From contig NZ_FOSR01000013.1 in assembly GCF_900114325.1 (NCBI RefSeq), positions 1 to 64,000 of the forward strand: a stretch of 64,000 nt of DNA, in the 5' to 3' direction. Both the position numbers and the translations under genes were made by a program. Under the pieces are notes generated by a model, which was given only the letters and a program-made list of their open reading frames with translations, ran no database searches and had not been told where the DNA came from. Of the stretch, positions 45,037 through 53,005 are shown piece by piece. The stretch is from Rhodanobacter glycinis. Lineage in GTDB: Bacteria; Pseudomonadota; Gammaproteobacteria; Xanthomonadales; Rhodanobacteraceae. Each line of letters begins with the position of its first letter. The stretch's first letter is position 1.

Positions 45037-45086
45037 GCCGGAGCGGCTGCCATGTGGCGAGGCCGGTCCGGCGGGTCGCCGGGTAC

Positions 45087-45929
45087 TCAGGCGGGGTTTG
45101 CCTGGGCGCCATGGATCAGCCGGCCGGCGTGCTCGAAATAGCGCGCCGGCGAGTGGCCGAACGCGCGCCGGAACATGGCGATGAAGGCACTGACGCTGGC
45201 GTAGCCCAGGTGTTCGGCCACCACCGCCACCGGTTCGCCTTCGGCCAGCCGTTCCAGCGCCCGGCTGAGTCGCGCCTGCTGACGCCACTGCGCGAAACTC
45301 AACGCGGTCTCGGCGCGGAACAGGCGGCTCAGGCTGCGCGAGGACAGGCCGGCGCGCGTGGCCCAATCCTCCAGCGCGCGGTTGTCGTCGGGTTGATCCA
45401 GCACGGCGTGCGCAACACGCAGCAGGCGTCGATCGACCGGCATCGGCAGGTACAGCGGTTCGTGCGGCGCGCGCCGGATCTCGTCCATCAGCACCGCCGT
45501 CACGCGCGATTGTTCGGCATCCAGGTCCTCGCATGGCGCCCACGCGCTGGCGCGTCGCACCAGTGCGCGCATCAGCTCGTTCACGCCCAGCACGCAGGGG
45601 CGGTCGGGCAGGCCGTCGCAGGCGTCGGGTGCAATGAACACGCTCCAGCCGCTCATCGGGCCGCTGATGCTCACCGTGTGCCGTTCCCCTGCCGGCATCC
45701 AGCCGGCGCGATGCGGTGGCAGCAGCCACGAACCGTGCGCGGTGCGCACGTGCACCAAGCCGCTTTCGACGCAGTGGAACTGGCCACGGCGGTGGGTGTG
45801 CCAGTCGTATTCGCGGATTCCCCGGTCGCCGTATTCGCTGGCGGCGTCGCCGTCGTTCCAGTAGGCGATCAGCGCAGGGCCGTCGGGGCGCTCGATCCAG
45901 TCGTAGATTTGCTCGTGCGAGAAGCTCAT
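45087..45929 (-). CDS. AraC-family transcriptional regulator with cupin sensor domain
   Basis: 280 residues from the ATG at 45929 (MSFSHEQIYDWIERPDG). The N-terminal cupin has YDWHTHRRGQFHCVESGLVHVRT and the LPPHRAGWMPAGERHTV metal/ligand-type motif. The C-terminal double HTH includes LEDWATRAGLSSRSLSRLFRAETALSFAQWRQQARLSRALERLAEG and the terminal VSAFIAMFRRAFGHSPARYF. Family members sense small molecules and often activate an adjacent transporter. The palindrome ATAACGTTAT (45957-45966) sits upstream of its start and may be its operator. It lies between the two small paralogs, divergent from the second. Confidence 0.92.
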   Translation of the reverse strand: MSFSHEQIYDWIERPDGPALIAYWNDGDAASEYGDRGIREYDWHTHRRGQFHCVESGLVHVRTAHGSWLLPPHRAGWMPAGERHTVSISGPMSGWSVFIAPDACDGLPDRPCVLGVNELMRALVRRASAWAPCEDLDAEQSRVTAVLMDEIRRAPHEPLYLPMPVDRRLLRVAHAVLDQPDDNRALEDWATRAGLSSRSLSRLFRAETALSFAQWRQQARLSRALERLAEGEPVAVVAEHLGYASVSAFIAMFRRAFGHSPARYFEHAGRLIHGAQANPA

Positions 45930-46126
45930 GTCCGATTCTCGATACTTTTTGACCAAATAACGTTATCAGTAAACGGGCCATCCTGCTTAACCTTGCACGG
46001 GTCCGGCGCCGTCTGCGCGTCGAGGCCGTCTGCCGCTGCCGCCGCTCGCGGTTTTCCGCCACCCCAGCCGCTGCCCGTGCGTGGTTGTCGCACCGGCTTT
46101 CGCGGTGACACCTTCGGAGAACCCTC

Positions 46127-46390
46127 ATGTTGTCGATCATTCCGCTTTCAGGACCGTCCGAGGCCACGGATTCGCCGATCGAAGCCTTCGTGACCTGTGC
46201 CCACCAGATGCTCGATCCGGCCACGCCCGAGACGGTGCGCCGCGCCATCGAGCCGCGCTTGTTGGCGCAACTGCCGGTGTTGCGCGCGCTGGGCGTGTTC
46301 AGCCTGTTCAAGTTGCGCGATCCGGCCCTGCGCGCCTGGCTGGACGACGAACTGGCCGTGCTGGGCAAGGGCTTGCGGACGGTGGCTTGA
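46127..46390 (+). CDS. Small conserved protein, paralog 2 of 2
   Basis: 87 residues from the ATG at 46127, ribosome site CGGAGAA at about 46114-46120. Core MLDPATPETVRRAIEPRLLAQ, LPVLRALGVFSLFKLRDPAL and DDEL, the same as paralog 1. Predicted helical; no known domain. It lies between the AraC gene (divergent) and the MarR efflux locus (same strand, 80 bp downstream). Its stop is shortly before the MarR promoter palindrome, so read-through into the efflux genes is possible. Confidence 0.75.
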   Translation: MLSIIPLSGPSEATDSPIEAFVTCAHQMLDPATPETVRRAIEPRLLAQLPVLRALGVFSLFKLRDPALRAWLDDELAVLGKGLRTVA

Positions 46391-46421
46391 GGCCAATTTT
46401 GCCCCGGCAAACACTGCGAAG

Positions 46422-46461
46422 AATATATTTGCCTTGACAAATATATTTCCGGCAATAGAAT
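46422..46461 (+). promoter_or_regulatory. marR promoter overlapped by a perfect palindrome
   Basis: AATATATTTG (46422-46431) and CAAATATATT (46438-46447) are exact inverted arms with a 6-bp spacer. TTGACA (46434-46439) lies inside it, with TAGAAT 16 bp further (46456-46461). A MarR dimer on the palindrome would cover the -35 element. The expected transcript start falls at or within 2 bp of the marR ATG. Confidence 0.85.
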
Positions 46462-46469
46462 GCGCGTCC

Positions 46470-46928
46470 ATGAACACTTCATCCGTCCATCCTGGATCTC
46501 CGCGGGAGAGCCTCGGCGTCCTGCTCGGCCTGGTCCGCGCCGAAGTGGTGCGCGCCATGGAAGCCGAGATTGCCGACAAGGGCCTGGACCTGCGTTTCAA
46601 CCAGTTCCTGATCCTCAAGCGGCTGGCCATGCTGGGGCCGATGTCGGCCACCGAGCTGGCACGCGCGGTGGAGCTGGATGGCGGCGCGATGACGCGCCAA
46701 CTCGACCAGCTGGAGCGCAAGGGCTATCTGCGTCGCTGCCCGCACGAACAGGACCGCCGCGCCTTGCGCATCGAGCTGACCGAAGACGGCGACGCGCTCT
46801 GGCAGCAGCTCACCAGCTGCAACGATCGCGTGCTGGCCGCCGCCCAGCGCTCGCTGGACAAGACCGAGCGCGAACAGTTGCACGCTTACCTGGAGCGCGT
46901 GTTGCGCGCGCTTCGCGACAAAGACTGA
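46470..46928 (+). CDS. MarR-family regulator of the efflux cluster
   Basis: 152 residues from the ATG at 46470 (MNTSSVHPGSPRESLGVLLGL). Winged-helix blocks: LRFNQFLILKRLAMLGPMSATELARAVELDGGAMTRQLDQLERKGYLRRCPHEQDRRALRIELTEDGDALW, with the conserved wing D-x-R. MarR/EmrR proteins repress an adjoining emrAB-type operon until a drug or phenolic ligand binds. There is no ribosome site, and the -10 element ends only 8 bp before the ATG, which points to a leaderless mRNA. It is followed at 31 bp by the outer-membrane factor gene, so it is probably the first gene of the operon and self-repressed. Confidence 0.93.
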   Translation: MNTSSVHPGSPRESLGVLLGLVRAEVVRAMEAEIADKGLDLRFNQFLILKRLAMLGPMSATELARAVELDGGAMTRQLDQLERKGYLRRCPHEQDRRALRIELTEDGDALWQQLTSCNDRVLAAAQRSLDKTEREQLHAYLERVLRALRDKD

Positions 46929-46959
46929 TTCACCCCTCACTACCCCGAGACTGAAACTC

Positions 46960-48447
46960 ATGCGTCTGCATCTACTCGCGGCAGCCGTCGGACTGACCTT
47001 CGCTTTGGCTGGATGTGCCAGCAGCGGTGGCCTGCATCCGCAGGGCAAGCCGATCGATCCGTCCTCGCTGGCCACCGGGCAAAGCCTGGGCCAGGCGTCG
47101 GCCCCCGATGCCACCTGGCCGCAGGCGGACTGGTGGACCGGGTTGGGCGATCCGCAGCTCGATGCGCTGATCGCCGAGGCACTCAAGGACAACCCGGGTC
47201 TGGCCGTGGCCGATGCGCGTGCGCGTGAAGCCCAGGCCGCCGCGGGCGTGGCCCATGCGGACCTGACGCCGGACATCAGCGCCGGCGCCAGCGTGGCCGG
47301 CGCGCGCCTGCCGGCCAGCGTGCCGGCGCTCGGCAATGGCCATTTCGGCTGGGCCAAGTACGCCTACGGCAGCTTCAAGTGGAGTCCCGACCTGTGGGGC
47401 GGCCGCCACGCCGCGTGGCGGGCCGCGATCGGCAAGGGTCGCGCCGCCGAGGTGGAGGCGCATGCCGCTCGCGTGGAGTTGTCCGGCAGCGTGGCGCGTG
47501 CCTACGTGCAGCTGGGTTATGCCTATGCGCAGCAGGACGTGGCGCAGGCCGAACTGCAGCGCGCCAACGATGCGCGCAAGCTGACCCATCAGCGCGTCGA
47601 TGCCGGCATCGACAATCGCATCCAGCTGGAACAGGCGAATGCCGAGGTGGCCGGCGCGCAGCAACAGGCGGAGCAGGCCTCGCGGGCGATCGACGCGGCG
47701 CGTTCGGCCTTGTCCGTGTTGCTGGGCAAGGGTCCCGACCGTGGCCGCGACATCACCCGGCCGCAGCTGTTGCCGCCGTCGATGCTGAGCGTGCCGGCCA
47801 ACCTGCCGGTCAACCTGATCGGCCACCGCGCCGACCTGGTTGCCGCACGCTGGCAGGTGGAAGCCAGCAGTGAAGACATCAAGGCCGCCAAGGCCGAGTT
47901 CCTGCCGAACCTGGGCCTGACCGCGCTGGCCGGCGTGATCGGCTTCGGCGGCAGCAACATCCTGAACCTGCCGTCGCGCTTCTACAGCGTGGCGCCGGCG
48001 CTCAGCCTGCCGATCTTCAACGGCGGCCGGCTGCGCTACAACCTGCGCGGCAAGGATGCGCAGTACGACATCGCCGTGGCGCAGTACAACCAGACCCTGG
48101 TCAAGGCGGTCAACGAAGTCGCCGACGATGTCGATGCGTTGCAGTCGCTGCAGCAGCAGGCGACTTCCGAGCAGCAGGCGCTCGATGCCGCGCGCAGCGC
48201 GTGGAAGCTGGCCGAGCAGCGCTACAAGGCCGGCGTCGGCAGCTACCTGGAAGCGCTGACCGTGCGCCAGCAGCTGCTGGTGGCCGAGCAGCGCATGGCC
48301 GCGCTCAAGGCGCAGCAGTCCGACCAGTCGGTGCAGCTGATCCAGGCCCTTGGCGGTGGTTACCGTCCGGCGCACGGGCAGCTTCCGCCCGAACCGAAAG
48401 CTACCGCATCGTCTTCCGTTTCCCCCACCCCTGATAACCGTTCCTGA
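46960..48447 (+). CDS. Outer-membrane factor lipoprotein of an efflux pump (NodT/OprM type)
   Basis: 495 residues from the ATG at 46960. Lipoprotein signal MRLHLLAAAVGLTFALAGC with the lipidated Cys19. Two OEP repeats: WWTGLGDPQLDALIAEALKDNPGLAVADARAREAQAA at the start and LYRVGVGSYLEAL-like sequence (YKAGVGSYLEALTVRQQLL) near the end, and the barrel segment FKWSPDLWGGRHAAWRAAIGK. It forms the trimeric channel through the outer membrane. Only 9 bp separate its stop from the adaptor start, so the two are co-transcribed. The C-terminus ends in a Pro/Ser tail. Confidence 0.95.
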   Translation: MRLHLLAAAVGLTFALAGCASSGGLHPQGKPIDPSSLATGQSLGQASAPDATWPQADWWTGLGDPQLDALIAEALKDNPGLAVADARAREAQAAAGVAHADLTPDISAGASVAGARLPASVPALGNGHFGWAKYAYGSFKWSPDLWGGRHAAWRAAIGKGRAAEVEAHAARVELSGSVARAYVQLGYAYAQQDVAQAELQRANDARKLTHQRVDAGIDNRIQLEQANAEVAGAQQQAEQASRAIDAARSALSVLLGKGPDRGRDITRPQLLPPSMLSVPANLPVNLIGHRADLVAARWQVEASSEDIKAAKAEFLPNLGLTALAGVIGFGGSNILNLPSRFYSVAPALSLPIFNGGRLRYNLRGKDAQYDIAVAQYNQTLVKAVNEVADDVDALQSLQQQATSEQQALDAARSAWKLAEQRYKAGVGSYLEALTVRQQLLVAEQRMAALKAQQSDQSVQLIQALGGGYRPAHGQLPPEPKATASSSVSPTPDNRS

Positions 48448-48456
48448 GGCAGCCCC

Positions 48457-49650
48457 ATGTCCAGCCAGATGTCATCCACGGCCGATAGCGCGGCCGCCAA
48501 GCCGCCGAAGAAAAACCGGCGGGGTTTCCTGTTGCGCCTGCTCGGCGTGATCGTGCTGCTGGCCTTCATCGGCTGGCTGTTGTGGTACTTCCTCGACGGG
48601 CGCTGGTACGAAAGCACCGATGACGCCTACGTCGGCGGCAACGTGGTGCAGATCACCCCGCAGATTCCCGGCACCGTGGTCAGCATCGGCGCCGACGATG
48701 GCGACCTGGTGAAGCAGGGCGACATGCTGGTGAAGCTGGACCAGGCCGACGCCGACGTGGCGCTGGCCGAAGCCAAGGCCAACCTCGCCAACACCGTGCG
48801 CAAGGTGCGCGGCCTGTACTCCAGCGTCAACGGCGCCCAGGCCATCGTGGCCGCGCGCAAGGTGGCGGTGCAGAAGGCGCAGTCCGATTACAACCGTCGC
48901 GTGGCCTTGGCCAAGTCCGGTGCGATCTCGACCGAGGAACTGGCGCATGTGCGTGACGAGCTGACCAGCGCGCAGAGCGCGTTGATCACCGCCCAGCAGC
49001 AGTACCAGACCAACAAGGTGCTGGTGGACGACACCGTGGTCGCCTCGCACCCCGACGTGCAGGCCGCCGCCGCGAAGTTCCGCGCCGCCTATCTGGACGA
49101 CGTGCGCACCACCCTGGTGGCGCCGGTGACCGGCTACGTGGCGATGCGTTCGGTGCAGGTCGGCCAGCGCGTGCAGCCGGGCGCGCCGCTGATGGCGGTG
49201 GTGCCGCTGCACGGCGTGTGGATCGACGCGAACTTCAAGGAAACCCAGCTTACCCACATGCGTATCGGCCAGCCGGTGGAGATCGAGTCCGATGTCTACG
49301 GTGGCGCGGTCACCTACAAGGGCAAGGTGCAAAGCCTGGGCGTGGGCACCGGCAGCGCGTTCTCGCTGCTGCCGGCGCAGAACGCCACCGGCAACTGGAT
49401 CAAGATCGTGCAGCGCATCCCGGTACGCGTGGTGTTCACTGACCCGGCCCAGCTCGACAAGCACCCGCTGCGTATCGGCATGTCGCTGAACGTGGACGTG
49501 AACCTGCACAACCAGGATGGCCCGATGCTGTCGCAGCAGGCGCCGACCAAGCCGGCTTTCAGCACCGACGTGTACGAGAAGCAGCTGGCCAAGGCAGATG
49601 CGCAGATCGCGCAGATCATCCACGCCAACATGGCGGGCGCCGGGAAATGA
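48457..49650 (+). CDS. emrA: EmrA/HlyD-type periplasmic adaptor of MFS efflux pump
   Basis: 397 residues from the ATG at 48457. One transmembrane anchor (GFLLRLLGVIVLLAFIGWLLWYF, residues about 25-47) after a basic N-terminus, then the adaptor core YVGGNVVQITPQIPGTVVSIGADDGDLVKQGDMLVKLDQADADVAL, an alpha-hairpin (residues about 110-190, coiled), and the barrel region TLVAPVTGYVAMRSVQVGQRVQPGAPLMAVVPLHGVWIDANFKETQL. It links the MFS pump to the outer-membrane factor. Followed at 95 bp by the first of two MFS genes. Substrates unknown. Confidence 0.96.
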   Translation: MSSQMSSTADSAAAKPPKKNRRGFLLRLLGVIVLLAFIGWLLWYFLDGRWYESTDDAYVGGNVVQITPQIPGTVVSIGADDGDLVKQGDMLVKLDQADADVALAEAKANLANTVRKVRGLYSSVNGAQAIVAARKVAVQKAQSDYNRRVALAKSGAISTEELAHVRDELTSAQSALITAQQQYQTNKVLVDDTVVASHPDVQAAAAKFRAAYLDDVRTTLVAPVTGYVAMRSVQVGQRVQPGAPLMAVVPLHGVWIDANFKETQLTHMRIGQPVEIESDVYGGAVTYKGKVQSLGVGTGSAFSLLPAQNATGNWIKIVQRIPVRVVFTDPAQLDKHPLRIGMSLNVDVNLHNQDGPMLSQQAPTKPAFSTDVYEKQLAKADAQIAQIIHANMAGAGK

Positions 49651-49745
49651 CATAGGAGCCGCCGCCGCCGCGATCGGCAGGGCGCTGGACATGGTGATCG
49701 GCATCGTCATGGAAAGCATCACGCTGGCGCGGCGTCGGGCAACGC

Positions 49746-51272
49746 ATGAGCGAGCACTTTCGTCCGCCCAATCTTGCATTGACCACGGTCGGCCTGTCGC
49801 TGGCGACGTTCATGCGAGTACTGGACACGACGATTGCCAACGTGTCGTTGCCAACCATTGCGGGCAATCTCGGGGTGAGCATTTCCGAGAGCACCTGGGT
49901 GGTGACCTCGTTCGCGGTGTGCATGGCGATCTCGTTGCCGCTGACCGGGTTCCTCACCCGCCGCTTTGGCGAAGTGAAACTGTTCGTGTGGTGCACGTTG
50001 CTGTTCGTGCTGAGTTCGTTCCTGTGCGGCCTGGCGCAGAACATGGACATGTTGCTGCTGTTCCGCGCGTTGCAGGGCGCGGTGGCCGGACCGTTGTATC
50101 CGGTCACGCAAAGCCTGCTGATCGCGGTGTACCCGCCGGCCAAGCGCGGCATGGCACTGGCGCTGCTGGCAATGGTGACGGTGGTGGCACCGATCGCCGG
50201 ACCGATTCTGGGTGGCTGGATTACCGACAACTATTCATGGCGCTGGATCTTCTTCATCAACGTGCCGGTCGGCGTCTTCGCCGCCACGGTGGCGATCAGT
50301 CAATTGCGCGGCAAGCTGGAGCGGATCGAGCGGCCGCGCATGGATTACGTCGGCCTGGTCACGCTGATCGTGGGCGTGGGCGCGTTGCAGGTGGTGCTGG
50401 ACAAGGGCAACGATGCGGATTGGTTCCATTCGAACTTCATCATCATCGCCAGCATCGTCTCGGCGCTCGCGCTGGTGGTGTTCCTGATCTGGGAACTGAC
50501 CGACAAGGACCCGATCGTCGACCTGCGCCTGTTTCGCCACCGCAACTTCAGCGCGGGCACGCTGGTACTGGTGCTGTCGTATTCGGCGTTCTTCGCGATC
50601 GGCCTGCTGATGCCGCTGTGGCTGCAGCGCAACCTGCATTACACGGCGACCTGGGCCGGCTTCGCGACCGCGCCGATCGGCGTGCTGCCGGTGCTGCTGA
50701 CGTTTTTCGTGGGCAAGTACGCCACGCACGTCGATTTGCGCCTGCTGGCTGCCGGCGCATTCGTGGTGATGGGCATGACCTGTTTCATGCGCTCGGACTT
50801 CTACATGCAGATCGATTTCATGCATGTGGCGCTGGTGCAGCTGTTCCAGGGCTTGGGCGTGGCATTGTTCTTCATGCCGACGCTGACCATTTTGCTGTCG
50901 GACCTGCAGCCGCACGAGATCGCGGCAGGTTCGGGTCTGTCGACCTTCCTGCGTACGCTGGGCGGCAGTTTCACCGCCTCGATCACCACCTTCGTATGGG
51001 ATCGTCGAGCGGGAATCCATCACGCGCGGCTGGCCGAACACATCAATCCGTACAACCCGTTGTTGCAGCACGCGCTGGCCGGCGACAGCCCGGCCCATCG
51101 CACGCATGCACTGGCCTTGCTCGACCGTTCGATCGGCCAGCAGGGCTTCCAGATCGCCTTCAACGAAATCTTCCATGCGCTGGGCTGGATTTTCCTCGGC
51201 CTGATCGCCGTGTTGTGGCTGGCGCGGCCGCCGTTCCTGACACGCAGCCGCGCCACCGCCGAAGCCGATTGA
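49746..51272 (+). CDS. emrB: EmrB-like MFS (DHA2) drug transporter, copy 1
   Basis: 508 residues from the ATG at 49746. Fourteen-helix DHA2 pattern: TM1 motif FMRVLDTTIANVSLPTIAGNLG, motif A GFLTRRFGEVKLF, motif C MVTVVAPIAGPILGGWITDNYSWRWIFFINVPVG. It is about three-quarters identical to the next gene by eye. In TM1 the position normally occupied by Gln (FMQVLD) is Arg, an unusual charged residue within a helix that lines the pump, and copy 2 keeps Gln. It exports drugs or hydrophobic anions with the EmrA-like adaptor. Preceded by a weak ribosome site. Confidence 0.95.
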   Translation: MSEHFRPPNLALTTVGLSLATFMRVLDTTIANVSLPTIAGNLGVSISESTWVVTSFAVCMAISLPLTGFLTRRFGEVKLFVWCTLLFVLSSFLCGLAQNMDMLLLFRALQGAVAGPLYPVTQSLLIAVYPPAKRGMALALLAMVTVVAPIAGPILGGWITDNYSWRWIFFINVPVGVFAATVAISQLRGKLERIERPRMDYVGLVTLIVGVGALQVVLDKGNDADWFHSNFIIIASIVSALALVVFLIWELTDKDPIVDLRLFRHRNFSAGTLVLVLSYSAFFAIGLLMPLWLQRNLHYTATWAGFATAPIGVLPVLLTFFVGKYATHVDLRLLAAGAFVVMGMTCFMRSDFYMQIDFMHVALVQLFQGLGVALFFMPTLTILLSDLQPHEIAAGSGLSTFLRTLGGSFTASITTFVWDRRAGIHHARLAEHINPYNPLLQHALAGDSPAHRTHALALLDRSIGQQGFQIAFNEIFHALGWIFLGLIAVLWLARPPFLTRSRATAEAD

Positions 51273-51309
51273 TTTTCGCCCGGCCCCCTACCCCACCGAG
51301 CTTGTCCCC

Positions 51310-52839
51310 ATGAGCACCCATTTCCGTCCACCGAATCTCGCGCTGACCACGATCGGCTTGTCGCTGGCCACCTTCATGCAGGTGCTGGACACGACGATCG
51401 CGAACGTGTCGTTGCCGACCATCGCCGGCAACCTCGGCGTGAGCAACGACCAGAGCACCTGGGTGATCACCTCGTTCGCGGTGAGCATGGCGATCTCGCT
51501 GCCGCTGACCGGCTTCCTCACCCGCCGCTTCGGCGAGGTGAAGCTGTTCGTGTGGTGCACGCTGCTGTTTTCGCTCACTTCGTTCATGTGCGGCGTGTCG
51601 CAGAGCATGGGCATGCTGCTGTTGTTCCGTGCGCTGCAGGGCGCGGTGGCAGGGCCGATGTACCCGGTCACGCAGAGCCTGCTGATCGGTGTCTATCCGA
51701 ACGAAAAGCGCGGCATGGCGCTGGCATTGCTGTCGATGGTGACGGTGGTGGCGCCGATTGCTGGCCCGATCCTGGGCGGCTGGATCACCGACAACTATTC
51801 CTGGCCGTGGATCTTCTTCATCAACGTGCCGATCGGCATCTTCGCCAGCGTGGTGGTGGCCGCACAGTTGCGCGAGAAGCTGGAGAAACTGGAGCGACCG
51901 CGGGTGGATTACGTCGGCCTGGTCACGCTGATCATCGGCGTGGGTGCGCTGCAGGTGGTGCTGGACAAGGGCAATGATGCGGACTGGTTCCATTCCAACT
52001 TCATCATCATCACCAGCATCGTGTCGGCCATCTCGCTGGCGATCTTCCTGATCTGGGAATTGACCGACAAGGACCCGATCGTCGACCTCAAGCTGTTCCG
52101 GCACCGCAACTTCACCACCGGCACCATCGCGATGGTGCTGGGTTACGCGGCGTTCTTCTCGATCGCGCTGCTGGTGCCGCTGTGGCTGCAGCAGAACCTG
52201 GGCTACACCTCGACCTGGGCCGGCTTTGCCACCGCGCCGCTGGGCGTGATCCCGGTGCTGCTGACCTTCTTCGTCGGCAAGTACGCCACGCGCATGGATC
52301 TGCGCCTGCTTGCTGCGCTGTCGTTCATGGTGATGGGCGCCACCTGCTTCATGCGCGCGGACTTCTACCTGCAGGTCGACTTCTACCACGTGGCGATGGT
52401 GCAGCTGTGGCAGGGCCTGGGCGTGGCGTTGTTCTTCATGCCCACCTTGACCATCCTGCTGTCGGACCTGCAAGGCCACGAGATCGCCGCCGGCTCGGGG
52501 TTGTCGACCTTCCTGCGTACGCTGGGCGGCAGCTTCTCGGCATCGATCACCACGCTGATGTGGACGCGGCGCGCGGTGACCCACCACGAGCAGCTGGCCG
52601 AGCACATCAATCCGTACAACCCGGTATCGCAGGCGGCGATGCAGCACCTGGGCCACGGCAACCCGCAGCTGGCCGGCAGCATGATCAACGGCATGATCAC
52701 CCAGCAGAGTTTCCAGATCTCGTTCAACGAAGTGTTCTACGTGCTGGGCTGGATCTTCATCGTGTTGATGGGCGTGATCTGGATGGCCAAACCGCCGTTC
52801 GTGTCGAAAGGTGGCCCGGCGACGGCTGGCGGCCACTGA
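51310..52839 (+). CDS. emrB: EmrB-like MFS (DHA2) drug transporter, copy 2
   Basis: 509 residues from the ATG at 51310, 37 bp after copy 1. Same architecture, with the canonical TM1 motif FMQVLDTTIANVSLPTIAGNLGVS and motif C VVAPIAGPILGGWITDNYSWPWIFF. Divergence from copy 1 is concentrated in the amphipathic C-terminal segments and several helices, while the loops carrying conserved motifs agree. Both would use the single EmrA-like adaptor, so the pair may widen substrate range or form mixed oligomers (inference). No ribosome site is obvious before it. Confidence 0.95.
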   Translation: MSTHFRPPNLALTTIGLSLATFMQVLDTTIANVSLPTIAGNLGVSNDQSTWVITSFAVSMAISLPLTGFLTRRFGEVKLFVWCTLLFSLTSFMCGVSQSMGMLLLFRALQGAVAGPMYPVTQSLLIGVYPNEKRGMALALLSMVTVVAPIAGPILGGWITDNYSWPWIFFINVPIGIFASVVVAAQLREKLEKLERPRVDYVGLVTLIIGVGALQVVLDKGNDADWFHSNFIIITSIVSAISLAIFLIWELTDKDPIVDLKLFRHRNFTTGTIAMVLGYAAFFSIALLVPLWLQQNLGYTSTWAGFATAPLGVIPVLLTFFVGKYATRMDLRLLAALSFMVMGATCFMRADFYLQVDFYHVAMVQLWQGLGVALFFMPTLTILLSDLQGHEIAAGSGLSTFLRTLGGSFSASITTLMWTRRAVTHHEQLAEHINPYNPVSQAAMQHLGHGNPQLAGSMINGMITQQSFQISFNEVFYVLGWIFIVLMGVIWMAKPPFVSKGGPATAGGH

Positions 52840-53005
52840 CGCGCTCGCGGGCAGTGCGCTCGAACCGGGGGCTTGCCGGCGACGGAAGTCCCCCCTTCGT
52901 CAGAGACACCGGGGCATCTGTTGCGCGCGCCCGGTGTCACCCCGGGCGGAGCGTACACGCGCATCCGCTTGCATATCGGCCCCGTAGCGTGGCGACAATG
53001 ACGGC

